Source: Brachypodium distachyon (Eukaryota > Streptophyta > Magnoliopsida > Poales > Poaceae). From it: 64,000 bases of DNA. The notes beneath the pieces were generated by a model. It was not told the origin of the DNA. It did not search any database and saw only the letters and a list, made by a program, of their open reading frames with translations. Every line of letters begins with the position of its first letter. Position 1 is the first letter of the stretch. Below are positions 52,733-64,000 of this stretch, piece after piece. The stretch spans positions 1,922,001 to 1,986,000 of the forward strand of contig NC_016132.3 in NCBI RefSeq assembly GCF_000005505.3. The letters run 5' to 3'. Both the position numbers and the translations under genes were made by a program.

Positions 52733-53577
52733 AGCTGACACATACTTGTATCCATCTTGCTTCTTTGTATGGTCAATAGAATTAGTATCTATTAGTTTCT
52801 TACTGGCTTTTGGTTAGGTAGGCAGTTTTGTTTTACTGTTGTGCATCTGACTACTGTCCTAGGTCTCCTTTTCTGCACATATATTTAGGTTGGTTACATG
52901 TCATTCAAGCAGATACAAGAAAATTTGCTGGATAATTGTTTGACTGAAGATGTTTCAAGCGAGAACTGAGTCAACTGAGTTCTTGTAAAGACCCTGACCT
53001 GACTGGTAGTGTTAGTTCATATGTATATTTATGCCTTCTGTAATCAGAATTTTCTAGGAGCCTTCCCTGTTTCTTTCCTGGACATGCCTGCTGGATTATG
53101 GTTATGGATGCAAACACTTTTAGAATAGATACATATTGGGCTTCTTGATTCTTCCTTTTGATCTGTAGTATCCAGCAATCAGCTAGGCGAAGGAACGTTG
53201 GCGGGCACTGGAGTTAGAAGATGTTCGTTCCCTGCTGAGCCAATGCATCTCTTCTTTGGAGGTGTGCACTTCTATCCTAGAAACGCCGATGGATAAAGCC
53301 ATTGAGGTGATTGCCTTGCTGTGGTGCTGGTGAATGAATAGTAACAAGGCATTGAGGGGAGAGCCTATATCTTCTGTGGGCGACTTTCAGTATACAGTCT
53401 GCTACCATGTTCACGAATGGCGGACGTTCCTGAACAAGAAGAAATGAGAATTTCCACCGAGTGAGGATTTCATATTCAATTGTGATGGAGCATTCTCTTC
53501 AGCGACCATGCAGGGTGGATGGGGATCAATGTGTTGCTCGAGAGTCGAGACTCAAGACTGCACCAGTGACATCTTGT
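52733..53577. other. MUSTANG 3' flank
   Basis: The 3' UTR of the MUSTANG gene and intergenic DNA. I see no gene and no clear repeat. Confidence 0.6.
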
Positions 53578-54377
53578 TTGAATCTCAAAGCTGGAAGAGC
53601 TTCTCCCTGACCTACTAACCTACTACAGCTTGTCGCCACCACCGCGGAAAAGAAGAAAAGAAGACGAAGAAGGAGAAACCGGTGCTCATCGCAGGCGAGC
53701 GGCATGAAGAGCTTCCCGGTGGCCAGCGGCTGCAGCATCTCCCTCTTTCCCTCCAGAGTCCAGCCTCCCCTTTTCTACAATTCTATGGAGTTCTTGCTTG
53801 GCTCAAGAGTTCTGCCTTTCTGGTGCTGGACGAACAACGCAGGGAGCTCCTGGTCCTGAATACCTGATGCAGTTGGGGAAGCTGGAGCCGGAGGTCGCTT
53901 TCCTCAATGCATCGCTGGTACTCTCTTCTGTATCCTGAATCAGCAATTTATTTATACAACTGAAGTCTATCATTAGCTGTCTGTACTGTACCGCGTGCAA
54001 GATCATACTTTTTTTATGCTTCTGTGTTTTCAAATTAGCCGGTGTATATCTATCAGGTGCCGGATGCGTTCCCGGTTCTCGCCAAGTCGAGGGAGGCGCT
54101 GACCACGAGGACCCTGCACTCGGAGCTTGTCTACAACTACTCCGGCTCCAGGCATGTGGGTTACTCCCTCTAGCTGTTATTTTTTGGGGAATTACTCTAG
54201 CTTGTTCTTGGTCTTGCATTACATGACGGCATTGTTTGCGGTGACAGTTTATGTGATTTTGGGTTTCAGATAACAGAGTCCCTGAAGGCTGAAGCGATGT
54301 GGTATCGCTGATGACACAGTACATGTACATCCTTGCGGCACGGTTTGATGCTTCGCATGCAGAGGTATAATGTTTTT

Positions 54378-54827
54378 GAGTAAAATGCATCAGAGGTCCC
54401 AATTCTCTCGCAAAAGTTCCAATTTAGTCCTAATTTTTTGATACTGCACATTTTAGTCCTAATAGTTTCATAAGTGATTCATCACAGGTCCTATTGTGTT
54501 TCGGGCGTGTCTCTCCTACTCACGTGGCTATTTGGGCCCACATGTCAGGTGCCAAGGTGGACGCACTTTTGCTAAAACAAAACCTGCCAAGGGCCGACGG
54601 CAGAGAAGGAAGAAAGAGGCAGGGGATTTCTAGCACAAATGCGTCCACCCTAGCACCTGATATGTGGGCCCAAATAGCCACATCGGCAGGAGACACGCGC
54701 CCGAACCACGATAGGACCTGGGATGAACCAATTATGAAACTATTAGGACTTAAATGTGCAGTTTCAAAGAATTGGGACTAACTTGGGACCTTTGCGAAAG
54801 AATTGGGACCTTTGATGCATTTTACTC
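54378..54827. mobile_element. Foldback MULE-type MITE with 9-base target duplication
   Basis: The 450-base element begins GAGTAAAATGCATCAGAGGT and ends with the near inverse, ACCTTTGATGCATTTTACTC. It is flanked by a perfect 9-base direct repeat AATGTTTTT (54369-54377 and 54828-54836). Inverted similarity extends about 200 bases inward on each side (GTGGCTATTTGGGCCCACAT against ATGTGGGCCCAAATAGCCAC). The intact CGI121 copy has the empty site at 48248-48256. Nine-base duplications with long inverted ends mark Mutator-like elements. It has no transposase. Confidence 0.9.
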
Positions 54828-55838
54828 AATGTTTTTTATGCGCCCCTTGTTCAGTCATGGTTTTCAACCTATCAGTTTCTTGCTAGTAACCCTGCACAGA
54901 TCTCGTTCCTAAATTGAGTTCTTGAGCTGGTTAGTGTACGTGAAATGTGGATGGATCTGGAGTCCGCAGACCACTTTGAATCATCAGATATATGTTAGAT
55001 TTGCAACATGCCTTGGCGCGAGTGCCACAAATCTGATGTTTAAAACTTTCTTGTCCTGACGGTTAGTGTAAAAACTGAAAATTGTTTAAAAATCTTGCTA
55101 AAACTTTCTGCATTTGGAGATGTAGTGTTAGTACTCCTTTTGTGGTCCTAACCAATAGCGTCTTGTAATGACTAACGATTTTAGTAACTAACTTGAAGCA
55201 TGCTATGTGTGGCACAATCTGATTTCATGGTAGGCTGCTATCCTTGATTCCATCTTTCATTCTTGCAACTATAACCTAGAAAAAATATAAAGTTGAAAAG
55301 AACAGGTTGAAACATGTACATCTTTACCCACAGATGTATGATCATTATATACCAGAATTACCTATCCCTGTAATCAGCATAATGGTGTGGATGAGCTTCA
55401 GAACATAGCCGCAAGCATTGTCTGACAAACTGATGGGGCACTTCTCCCTCTCCTTCTCAACGCAGACCACTATTTGTGTTGGAAGTACAATGAGTTGAAT
55501 CGAACGAGTAGTGTTACTGTATGTGGTGCACTCTAAGGAAATGTTACTTTCTGCATGCACCCTCAGATTTTGTACTATTAGATATGCATTCGTGTGAGTC
55601 ATCCTTCTGAATGGAGGAATACAGACAATGATTGAATTTCAAATTGCATCATCGCAGATGAAAGAAGTGGAAGAACTCATCAGCGGGACCGAGATTGATC
55701 TATCAGAATTGGAATCAAGAGCAAACCAGCCAAAGATTCTGAAGGTTTTTAGTTGAACTCGGCACTAGTTATATGCTACTAATATGGGTTCTGTAATAAT
55801 AATGTTTTAGTGTATTGTGATTCTGAGTATCATAACTA

Positions 55839-55929
55839 CTCCCTCCGATCCATATTAATTGTCGAAATATTACATGCATCTAGATGCTTGTTGGGCAAAT
55901 TTGAGACAATTAATATGGATCGGAGGGAA
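55839..55929. mobile_element. Stowaway-like MITE in pseudogene intron 5
   Basis: TA flanks at 55837-55838 and 55930-55931. Ends CTCCCTCCGATCCATATTAA and, reversed, TTCCCTCCGATCCATATTAA. The intact copy reads CATAACTATTTTATTTTT with one TA at this point (49210 region). Confidence 0.9.
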
Positions 55930-56790
55930 TATTTTATTTTTCCTTTTCTTGACCGAATTCCCCTGTTTCCACTGGCAGCAATTTAAAATAATTCCCCAGG
56001 AACTATCAATATCTGCCAGAGGCAATCGTATGCACGATTGCTGCTCGAGATGCTCTCTGGGATCTTAAACATCCAGAAGACATTTTCCACCGATGCGCGT
56101 TGAATTCTCTGGACGAAAACATGGGTTGCACCTCTCCTTCATGGTTAAGCCGTTGTGTGTTGTAATAGCATTTAGTCCTCAATGTTCTAGCAACAGCTAA
56201 ATACTTGTAAGGTCACAGTTCCATGTTTGCAAGGTCATTTTATCAAGATTTCGTGCAAGCAACATGCAAAGACATTGCCTATGTTGACTCAGAACTTATC
56301 TGTTGGTGACATCATAGACTGATAGTAAAATATGTGCATCATGTGTGACCTAGGTTCAATGGTTGTATGGCTTTATTATGCACATAACGATGCGGCACCG
56401 CTGGTATATTGTCTCCATGTTAATTTTTTGTACTATTGGTTGTTTTGAAAGTTATATACTATTGGTTGTTGGCTCCCCCGGTTCACATGTTCTGTCCAAA
56501 TGAAGTATGAATATGATATTGTTCTTTGTATTCTGCCAGTTTGCCAGCAGAGCATAGCTTGAACTCTTTGCAAAACTGACACAAAGTCCAAATTGGGTCA
56601 TCCTCTTTTTGCAAGCTGAATTTGTGCACACTACATCTTCAAAATCCTTTGTAGGTCATACTAGTATTTACTGTTAGCATTCCAGTAGTAGATGCTCGAT
56701 GGACAGCAAAAAACTTCATAGGAATATACCCAGCACAACATCATAGATGGACCACATGAATTGAATAGATAAAATTGACCTGAGATCTGA

Positions 56791-57340
56791 TCTCCCAGCT
56801 GAACCAACCAAAGCAAGATGAAGTGACAACTATTAAATCCCCCAAAATGAACACCATTATCATCCTGTATTTCCAATTTTTACACACTTTTCTCAAGGCT
56901 ATCCATGGGTTTCTTCTTCTTTTTGAAGGCTATATCCATCAGTATTTTCTTGTGTCGCTCTCTTCACTCTTGTCACTGCATTGAAAGGCACTAGCATTGA
57001 CCTTGTTCTCCTGCTAGGCTCCAAGGATTTCTTCTGAGAAATTTTTTATTCTTACAAGTGCCTATATTTAGCAACTAACTTAGCATGGCAGGCAACTCAG
57101 CTGCACACTTGCACATCACTAGAGATTGGATTGGGTGCGAAAGATTTGGGTTTCAATAATTGCAAAAGAAAAAAAATGCAATTTGGGAAAGAGAGTGAGA
57201 GACATGAGATGAGAGGGGAGGAGATCTTGGAGGCAAAAGCATATGCTTTGCAAAGTTCCCTCCAATATCCCCTTCTCCTCCAATGGAATATCCCCCAAAT
57301 TCTTCCAACTCCCAGCTCCAATCCCGCATCTCTCTTCGCT
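56791..57340. other. Intergenic region before the SQD2-like gene
   Basis: No gene visible. The right part (57240-57340) is the likely proximal promoter of the SQD2-like gene. Confidence 0.55.
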
Positions 57341-57342
57341 CT

Positions 57343-57352
57343 TATATATATA
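57343..57352 (+). promoter_or_regulatory. Probable TATA box of the SQD2-like gene
   Basis: TATATATATA lies 160 bases upstream of the ATG at 57513, between C/T-rich blocks. It implies a start near 57375 and a leader of about 140 bases. Confidence 0.6.
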
Positions 57353-57512
57353 CGCAGCACGAACTCGCCGTCTTTCTTGCTCGCTCCCACACGCTGCGCC
57401 AACCCAGCGCGTACACGCAAACAATTTGTAGCTGGTAGCAACACACAATAGGTATAGCGCCGGCAAGAGATTCTTCTCCGGTTCTTGCTGGTTTCTTGCG
57501 GGGGTGGTGGTA

Positions 57513-60500
57513 ATGGCGATCGGTGGCGAGATCAAGGACGACCTGGAGGAGGCGCCGCCGCCGCCGCTCCTCGACGAGGCCTCTCTGCGCCCGCGCCGCG
57601 TGGCGCTCTTCGTCGAGCCCTCGCCGTTCGCGTAAGGAATTCGCCCCTCCTTGAGGGTTCTTGGCCTTGTGACTGTACACATGCTTGGCTGGTTTGGTTG
57701 GATTGGATTGTTCTTGAACTAGTTGGGAGATTTCCACTGGCAGTAAGGTCTGGTCTGATATTGCGGCGTCCTCACTAGGTTTCTGGGTTAGTCCAAAAGT
57801 TGGGATCTTTGCTGTGTCTTGGGATGTGTGAAGATATGATAAAAAGTTGATTAAGTTTCTGGTGAATTTCTCTAAATCAATTGGTTGAGTTTAGTACTTT
57901 GTACAGCTACGGTAGTATGTGAAGAACGGGAAACGGAAAATTGTGAATTTCAGATACTAAACCGTGGAATGCAATTTTGTTTGGTAGTACCTTGGAAGGG
58001 AGAAGTGGTTACTGCTGATGGTGATTAAACTGTATTTGAATGTATGTTTTTGCATTTTAAGCTAAGTTTGTGTTCTCCGTGTTTGCAGCTACATCTCTGG
58101 GTATAAGAACCGGTTTCAGAACTTCATCAAGCACTTGCGTGAAATGGGCGACGAGGTGCAACTCTTTCTGTCATTTGTTATTTTGTTGAGTACTGGAGTT
58201 ATACTGTTGTGGCGGTTTTTGCACAACATTACAAGGTTGAGGACAATAGATTAGTAGTATATGCGACATAATTTGGCTTTCTGGTGTGCTGTGCAGGTCA
58301 TTGTTGTGACTAACCATGAGGGAGTTCCACAAGAGTTCCATGGTGCCAAGGTTATTGGTTCATGGAGGTAAGTTCTGAAGAGACATATTTCTTTTTCTGC
58401 CATGGTATACCAATTTAGGCAATAGTTCTTTAAGGCCTAAATTTAAAAGTAAATGGGAACTTTAAAAACTTTAGCCTCTTGTATGAACCATAGTGAATTA
58501 ATCTGAAGTTATAGTACATGATTTGAAATGCTAGTTTTAAGGTTCAGGACATTCCGTTAGTTTATACTCCCTCCGTTTGGGTTTATAAGGCTCATATTGA
58601 AGTTCGTGCCACACTTTGACTAACAATATTCAAATTATATTTAGTAATATTTATATAAAAATTATACCATTAGAAAGAGTTTTTCAATACGAATACAACA
58701 ATATATCTTTTTTGCCGCACTAATCTCATATTAGCAAAGTTTGACATAAAATTCCGCGTGGGCTTATAAACCCAAACGGAGGGAGTAGTTCATAAGCATC
58801 GTAAATGCAATTAAGTAACACGTAGTAAAGAAGTATAACTCATGAACTGTATGATAATCAAGCTGTAATAGGTCCGAAATGTTGCAATCCTTTCGATTGA
58901 ATCGCATGATCTGCTGCGCCTTTTGATGGCCTCTTATGCCTATTTCTGATCTTTTCCAGCTTTCCATGTCCATTGTATGGAAAAGTTCCTCTCTCGCTTG
59001 CACTCAGTCCTAGGATCATTTCAGAGGTTGCAAAGTTCAAGCCTGATATTATTCATGCATCATCACCTGGAATTATGGTAACTTTATTCTACAGTCATTT
59101 TGTTAATCATATGTTCTCTGGTGGTTAGCCACTAAGTATGATGACACTCTGCTCCACTTTCAGGTTTTTGGGGCTCTTGCTATTGCAAAGCTGCTCAGCG
59201 TCCCCCTAGTGATGTCCTACCACACCCATGTCCCAGTGTAAGTTAACGTTAAATAAACTGTAAAATATGTTAAGTTATCTGGCTAGTTCAATACTGTACT
59301 TGACATATTCCATTTTGAAGTTCTTTCTCTTAATACTGCTTGTATGGATGTAAATTAAATAATACTGCAGTTTCTCACGGGCAGTTAATAATTAAATCGA
59401 GCACATTCCAAAAGAATTCAAAGTGCCCTGTGATAACAAGCCATATACCATTGAATGATTTAGAATTGGATGTTGCTTATAGCGATATCATGCAATTCAC
59501 GATTAAGATTTGTATATAACATAGAAGTACATTAACATTTTGGATTACCATTTTTTGAATACAAAAATACTTAAGCAAGTAACACAGAGATAGAAAGCCC
59601 TTTATTAACATAGAAGTGAGCAGACTTATAAGAACTATTTGATCTGTCTGCCATAGATGCTGAATTGTATCTATATTTCCCATGCAGATACATACCAAGA
59701 TATACGTTTAGCTGGCTTGTAGAACCAATGTGGCAAATCATCAGTAAGCCATCTACTCACACCTAATCTGCGCTTACTACTTACATAGAGTCAGCTTTTG
59801 TGCAACGAAAACACTGATTCTGTCTCCTTGTTCTCTGCAGGGTTCCTTCATAGAGCTGCTGATCTAACTTTGGTACCGTCTGCTGCTATCAGCAAGGATT
59901 TTGAAACAGCCCATGTTATTTCAGGTTTGTTGATATCTGCTACAATCTACATTGATATTACATGTCTGGTTTTATTTTTATCTTGTTAACGATATGTTTT
60001 ACATCCTTATTCAGCTAACAGAATACGCCTTTGGAACAAAGGTGTTGATTCTGCCAGCTTCCATCCCAGATTTCGCAGCCATGAGATGCGAGTTAGGCTA
60101 AGGTGACAACTTGTTTTTTCCTGAATGTTCTGTACATAACACATACTGATTGAGATTAACTGTTAACACTTCTACTGTGTGACCTATTATTTTCAGTGAC
60201 GGTGAGCCTGAAAAACCACTGATAATTCATGTTGGGCGCTTTGGGCGTGAGAAAAGCTTAGATTTTCTGAAAACGTGAGCAATATTCCTACTTTACACTG
60301 TGAATGTTATCTTTGACAAGCGTAAAGTTTCTACACAAAATGGGAAAACTACCATTTGCCCTGTGTTTTGTCCTCTACACTACAAGCTGCTTGGTATTAA
60401 TCCTGCTTTATGATTGAGCAGGGTAATGGATCAGTTGCCTGGTGTAAGAATTGCATTTGTTGGAGATGGACCATATAGGTATGTCCCATGTCACTCCTTT

Positions 60501-61193
60501 TATTTCTCAGGCTCAGATGTTCTCAGCCAGTTCAATTATCTCAACGTTAGTTTAGAATTTATGCCAGTAATGATATTCTGTGTTAACTAACTTAGTCTTG
60601 CAACAGTAACGTAATGTCGTGCGAATCAGTGTTGCTGACATTTTACCACCAGTGTGCTGACATGCTTCCTGCAATTACCTTACAGGACTGAGCTAGAGAA
60701 GATGTTCGAGGGGATGCCTGCAGTGTTCACTGGAATGATGCAAGGAGAGGAGCTCTCTCAGGCATACGCCAGCGGTGATATTTTCGTTATGCCTTCAGAG
60801 TCTGAAACACTCGGCCAAGTAGTCCTGGAGTCCATGTCATCTGGAGTCCCTGTAGTCGCAGCACGTGCCGGTGGGATCCCCGACATAATTCCAGAAGAGG
60901 AGGAGGGCAAGACCAGCTTCCTCTTCACCCCAGGAAACCTCGACGATTGTGTGGGCAAGATCAAGCTGCTGCTGACAGACAGGGAGTTCAGAGACAGCAT
61001 GGGGAGAACCGCTAGAGCCGAGATGGAGAAATGCGACTGGAGGACGGCCTCGAGGACGATCCGCAACGAGTTCTACAACACGGCGATCTTCTACTGGAGG
61101 AAGAAGCGCGCGGAGCTTGTCCAACCTTTGCAGTGGCTGGCGCAAATGTTCCTGCCGGCAACTGATCGCACCCGCAGCATCACCCAACATTGA
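57513..61193 (+). CDS. SQD2-like GT4 glycosyltransferase
   Basis: Eleven exons: 57513-57631, 58089-58155, 58297-58367, 58960-59077, 59164-59237, 59688-59743, 59841-59924, 60015-60102, 60197-60274, 60422-60478, 60686-61193. Total 1320 bases, 439 residues. SQD2 transfers sulfoquinovose from UDP-sulfoquinovose to diacylglycerol, making the plastid sulfolipid SQDG. Visible motifs: SGYKNRFQNFIKHLREMGDE near the start (glycine loop of GT-B fold), SYHTHVPVYIPRYTF, LWNKGVDSASFHPRF, and the EX7E pair E311/E319 within SESETLGQVVLESMSSG. SQDG synthases carry a long plastid transit peptide, but here only about 35 acidic/proline-rich residues (EIKDDLEEAPPPPLLDEA) precede the domain. This fits the shorter SQD2 paralogue of grasses, whose substrate and location may differ. 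Intron 3 holds a MITE. Confidence 0.92.
58567..58785. mobile_element. Stowaway-like MITE in SQD2-like intron 3
   Basis: TA at 58565-58566 and 58786-58787. Terminal repeats CTCCCTCCGTTTGGGTTTAT and, reversed, the same for 20 bases. At 219 bases it is a longer family than the others here. The long matching ends suggest recent insertion. Confidence 0.9.
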
Positions 61194-61614
61194 TGCACAG
61201 TGATGGCCAGATCCACACATTCCCTGTAAATTCCTGATCTATATAGTGCAGTGTCAATAGGTGAGATAGCTCTTCCTTCTGTGTGGGATTGGAATACAGT
61301 GATTGGTTGTAGTTCTTTTTGGGGTAATATTGTAATGGTGCAAAAAAAATGTGATGGAACTTTGTGTTGACCATGATCCATGCATACATCATCAAGATGC
61401 TGTTGTTGGAACTTTGGACGCAAGAAGAATCCATATAAGCTTATGAAATGTTAACTCTTTTGTCAGATATAACATTCTAAATTCAAAAAACATGTCAGAT
61501 CTATTTCATGGGTACACACCTGTGATTGCATGGACAGGGTTTGCTGGGATCTTAATAGGTTCCGTTGTATGCTAAATGCTTATTAAAAAACTTAATGCCT
61601 AAACTAACAAGCAA
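61194..61614. other. 3' flank of the SQD2-like gene
   Basis: 3' UTR and spacer up to the tRNA gene. Nothing else visible. Confidence 0.6.
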
Positions 61615-61686
61615 GTCGTTGTAGTATAGTGGTAAGTATTCCCGCCTGTCACGCGGGTGACCCGGGTTCGATCCCCGGCAACGGCG
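61615..61686 (+). tRNA. tRNA-Asp (anticodon GTC)
   Basis: The 72 bases fold as a canonical tRNA: acceptor strand GTCGTTG pairs with CAACGGC at the end, D arm near TAGTATAGTGG (A box), anticodon stem CCCGC/GCGGG with loop CTGTCAC (anticodon at 61648-61650), and T arm GGTTCGATCCC (B box). No intron; CCA is not encoded, as normal for plant nuclear tRNAs. Discriminator base is G. Confidence 0.97.
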
Positions 61687-61692
61687 AGCTCG

Positions 61693-61697
61693 TTTTT
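61693..61697 (+). terminator. RNA polymerase III terminator
   Basis: TTTTT begins 7 bases after the tRNA-Asp 3' end, the usual Pol III stop signal. Confidence 0.85.
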
Positions 61698-64000
61698 ATT
61701 TTGGCCAAGGAATGTGCTTTCCCAAAGATATTTCCTCCTTTGGCTTTGCTCCCAGAAGGAAAAGAGGCATTTGCTCTTCTCTTAAACCTCCATCTGCACA
61801 TCACATTCATCTTCTTTGTCCTTTATGACTCGATGATGAATCATGTATCCCTGCTGTGCTCAACCTCTTCTTTTCCTTGATGAATTTTTCCTCATGTTGC
61901 ATTAAACAAAACCAAAAATAAAATAAGTTACTGAACCTGTTATTTTCTTCCTGTATGTACACACAAACACACACATGCAATGCAAATCTGAAACCTTGAC
62001 TCATTTCGCCTGCTAGCACATGGCATGTCTCACACTGGTTTGCAAAGCTGATGATGACAAGCGATACTAGGCACTAGCACCAGCACACCTTTCATCCGGA
62101 CCAGTTCCATCAGGCTACAGTGCCCCTTATTTCTTGGCAAGGTTTCGCAAGAGGAACCCAAATGGCCTTCCAAGTTGCTCGCCCCAATTCAGCATCCCCT
62201 GATAACGCCTCCGCCCCCAAAGGAAAAGCAAAGCAGATCCATATTCTTCCAGCTTTGCTCAATCAATCATACCAGGGATTATTTATCATCTCTTGTTCTT
62301 CTCTGTGTTTTTTTTTATGATGGTGGTACTGGTACTGAAAGTCTGAAACCAGTCCAAGGACAGCGAGATCGGTTTCGATCGATCGGGCTTCGGGGATGAT
62401 TACTGCTGACAAATCTTGTTTGAGAACTTTGTTTGTTCCTGTCAAACTCGATATTGGTTTAAATAAAAAAAAATCTGAAACCATTTAGTTAGTTTTATAT
62501 GATAACTGTCATTGTTCATCAAGGTGAGTTAGGGGCTTTGCAATAATTTTGAGACAAAAGGGGGGTAGATCTTTCTGATGGGAATGCTACCATTATTGGC
62601 TCCTGCTGCCACTTCTCCTTCCTGATAGATGTTCTTCTGGCCATATTAGAATAGATTCTGGTTTCTGCAGCAGCATTGTCAGTTGCAGTGCACCACACTA
62701 CACCTTGTCTGCATCCTGGATGCAGAAGGTCCATCAACTTGAAAAGGAAAAAAACTGAATCCTGGATGCAGAAGGCCCATCAATCTGACACTGTAACTGT
62801 TTGTCAGGCAATGTGGTGAGATTGCTTGGGACGATTGTGATTCTTGGAGAAGTGATTATTCCTTTTAAATGCTCTCATCTTTTGATTTACAGAAAGAAAA
62901 AGGCTGGTGTTTTTGTTGTTGTTTAAAAAAATGTTTCACATGCTTCCGACGGTACTAAAGTCGTTGTTAGATGACAGAACCATAACAAAGAACCAGGTTT
63001 TATGGTAAGAAAAAACAGCACGAGAAGTTGTCGAATACCACGTATTTCCACTTTGATCGTTCATGCCTATAGAATGGATGAATTTGTCCATAAAAATATT
63101 ATTATATAATAATGTGATATTGGAAGGAATTAAAAGAACTATAAACAGGTGACATGGAAAGGCAACAGGCCTGAAGAAATGCTGCTTGAGGCAGCAGCAA
63201 CCACATCTATCACACCCAGAAGCTTCTGTTGATGCAACAGTGCCTCCTCCATCATCATCGTCATCAGCAGCAGCACAGAGTTGAGTGAGTGGTTTTGTGT
63301 CTCTGTACTGCAACTTGCATAAAAGCACAAGCACCCACACAAGTTGGCAAAGAGACAGAGAAATAAAAATTGGGGCTCTCTATTCTGTTCTTTACTCTTG
63401 TCACAAGGATCTGCCTCATATCTGTGTGGATGCCTTTCTCAAGGAGGGAAAGAACAGGGCCAAAAAGGAGGCAGAAAAGGATTTTGAAAAAGTTGATGGA
63501 AAGAAAGGCAGCCAAAGCATGAGATGCCATATGTAGTGCAAGTCTGACTCATTTCCAATTTCATAGTTTTGGTGGAATCAGCATCATCAGTAGTATAGAG
63601 CTACACAGGAATAACCCTGTCTGTGTAGGACTTAATTGCACACAAACAATGAAAAGGTCAATCTACAGACTGAAAAAATGGGAGCTCGTAATCAAGAAAA
63701 TTGTTGACCGGGTGGGAAGGGCCAGGTAAGGTAATGCTGAATGACTCACTGCAAACTCATTTTGCGCTTATCCGAAAAAATAATATATATGTGCAAACAT
63801 GAGGTGCATGGTGCATATACACCAATAGGTTAAAATGATAGTTGTGGATAAGTGTGCTGCATGAGTAAGGTTTCCAATACATGAGCTGACCAAAAAGGCA
63901 GGATCCATGAAGATTGAAAAATAAGTCCACTTGGTAATGTACATGATCAGCATTGAGTACTGTGTCACTCACTGTCTGAAAATACCACATGCATAAGTTC
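61698..64000. other. Right-hand intergenic region
   Basis: No supportable gene: frames are short and have no recognisable motifs. It holds a two-unit direct repeat (62712-62788). The stretch 63130-63300 is slightly GC-richer with CAGCAG/ATCATC trinucleotides, but neither strand gives a convincing protein. Confidence 0.55.
62712..62788. repeat. Direct repeat, 30 bases with 47-base period
   Basis: ATCCTGGATGCAGAAGG followed by CCATCAA occurs at 62712-62741 and 62759-62788 with three mismatches. Confidence 0.75.

Larger units (their letters stand above)
53704..56060 (+). pseudogene. CGI121 pseudogene
   Basis: Remnants of all six CGI121 exons are present in order but cannot be expressed as a protein. 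Exon 1 keeps the ATG at 53704, but a 41-base deletion removes its end and its splice donor. Exon 2 has a small insertion and a one-base loss before it. Exon 3 lost 24 bases (between CTCGC repeats). Exon 4 gained a 7-base tandem duplication (CTGAAGG) that shifts the frame into a TGA. The stop codon TAA of the last exon is TGG. Two MITEs lie in introns. Decay is clear but moderate; exons 5 and 6 are still easily aligned. Confidence 0.92.
53578..56790. repeat. Segmental duplication, decayed copy
   Basis: Second copy of 47405-49945. It starts at TGAATCTCAAAGCTGGAAGA and follows the first copy through to the downstream stretch GGACAGCAAAAAACTT. It has gained a 450-base MULE-type MITE (54378), a Stowaway MITE (55839) and about 190 extra bases near 56300-56490. 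Confidence 0.9.

Noticed and set aside
57119..57682. 187-residue open frame on the minus strand across the SQD2-like promoter
   Set aside because: It overlaps the TATA box, leader and first exon of the SQD2-like gene on the other strand, and shows no family features.
62936..63530. Overlapping minus-strand frames of 67-134 residues, one Cys-rich
   Set aside because: No signal peptide with a conserved cysteine spacing, no splice partners, and CAG/ATC trinucleotide runs account for the open frames.

Overview
This is nuclear DNA from a plant, almost certainly a grass. The genes are split by many GT-AG introns. Exons are GC-rich at the 5' ends, and gaps are full of short 'CTCCCTCCG' terminal-repeat MITEs typical of grasses. 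The proteins present (RAV, VPS4, RUS5, DDB2, EGY2, MUSTANG, SQD2-like) read as monocot versions. Gene density (about ten genes in 64 kb, little LTR-retrotransposon sequence) suggests a compact genome such as Brachypodium or rice. From memory only, the order RAV - VPS4 - EGY2 - SQD2-like resembles the start of rice chromosome 1; I could not check this and do not name a species.

Layout, left to right. 1-5.3 kb is intergenic DNA with a MITE and a CACTA-like end. 5.6-6.7 kb is an intronless AP2/B3 (RAV) transcription factor gene on the + strand. 9.0-15.6 kb is a tandem duplication of a non-coding segment of about 3.2 kb, cut by MITEs and a retroelement relic. 16.4-21.5 kb is VPS4 (8 exons, - strand). 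23.1-23.5 kb is a decayed TPR fragment resembling SGT1. 25.1-29.1 kb is RUS5 (14 exons, +), convergent with DDB2 (11 exons, -, 29.9-33.7 kb). A probable 1.45-kb Helitron carrying a broken host-gene fragment lies 260 bp upstream of the DDB2 start. 38.6-42.5 kb is a basic Ser/Pro-rich gene (5 exons, +), convergent with EGY2 (13 exons, -, 43.3-47.3 kb). EGY2 is head-to-head with CGI121, a KEOPS subunit (6 exons, +, 47.5-49.3 kb). 50.8-52.7 kb is an intronless MUSTANG-family gene. 53.6-56.8 kb is a decayed second copy of the CGI121 segment. 57.5-61.2 kb is an SQD2-like glycosyltransferase (11 exons, +). A tRNA-Asp(GTC) follows at 61.6 kb. The last 2.3 kb shows no gene I can support.

The genes do not form a pathway. 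Three concern plastids or light stress (RUS5, EGY2 and perhaps the SQD2-like gene), DDB2 repairs UV damage, and VPS4 and CGI121 are housekeeping genes. Exon models below were built by hand from splice sites. Each total coding length is a multiple of three and each reading frame is open throughout, which is strong internal support. The most informative structural signals are the two segmental duplications: comparing their copies shows 'empty sites' that prove several transposon insertions.
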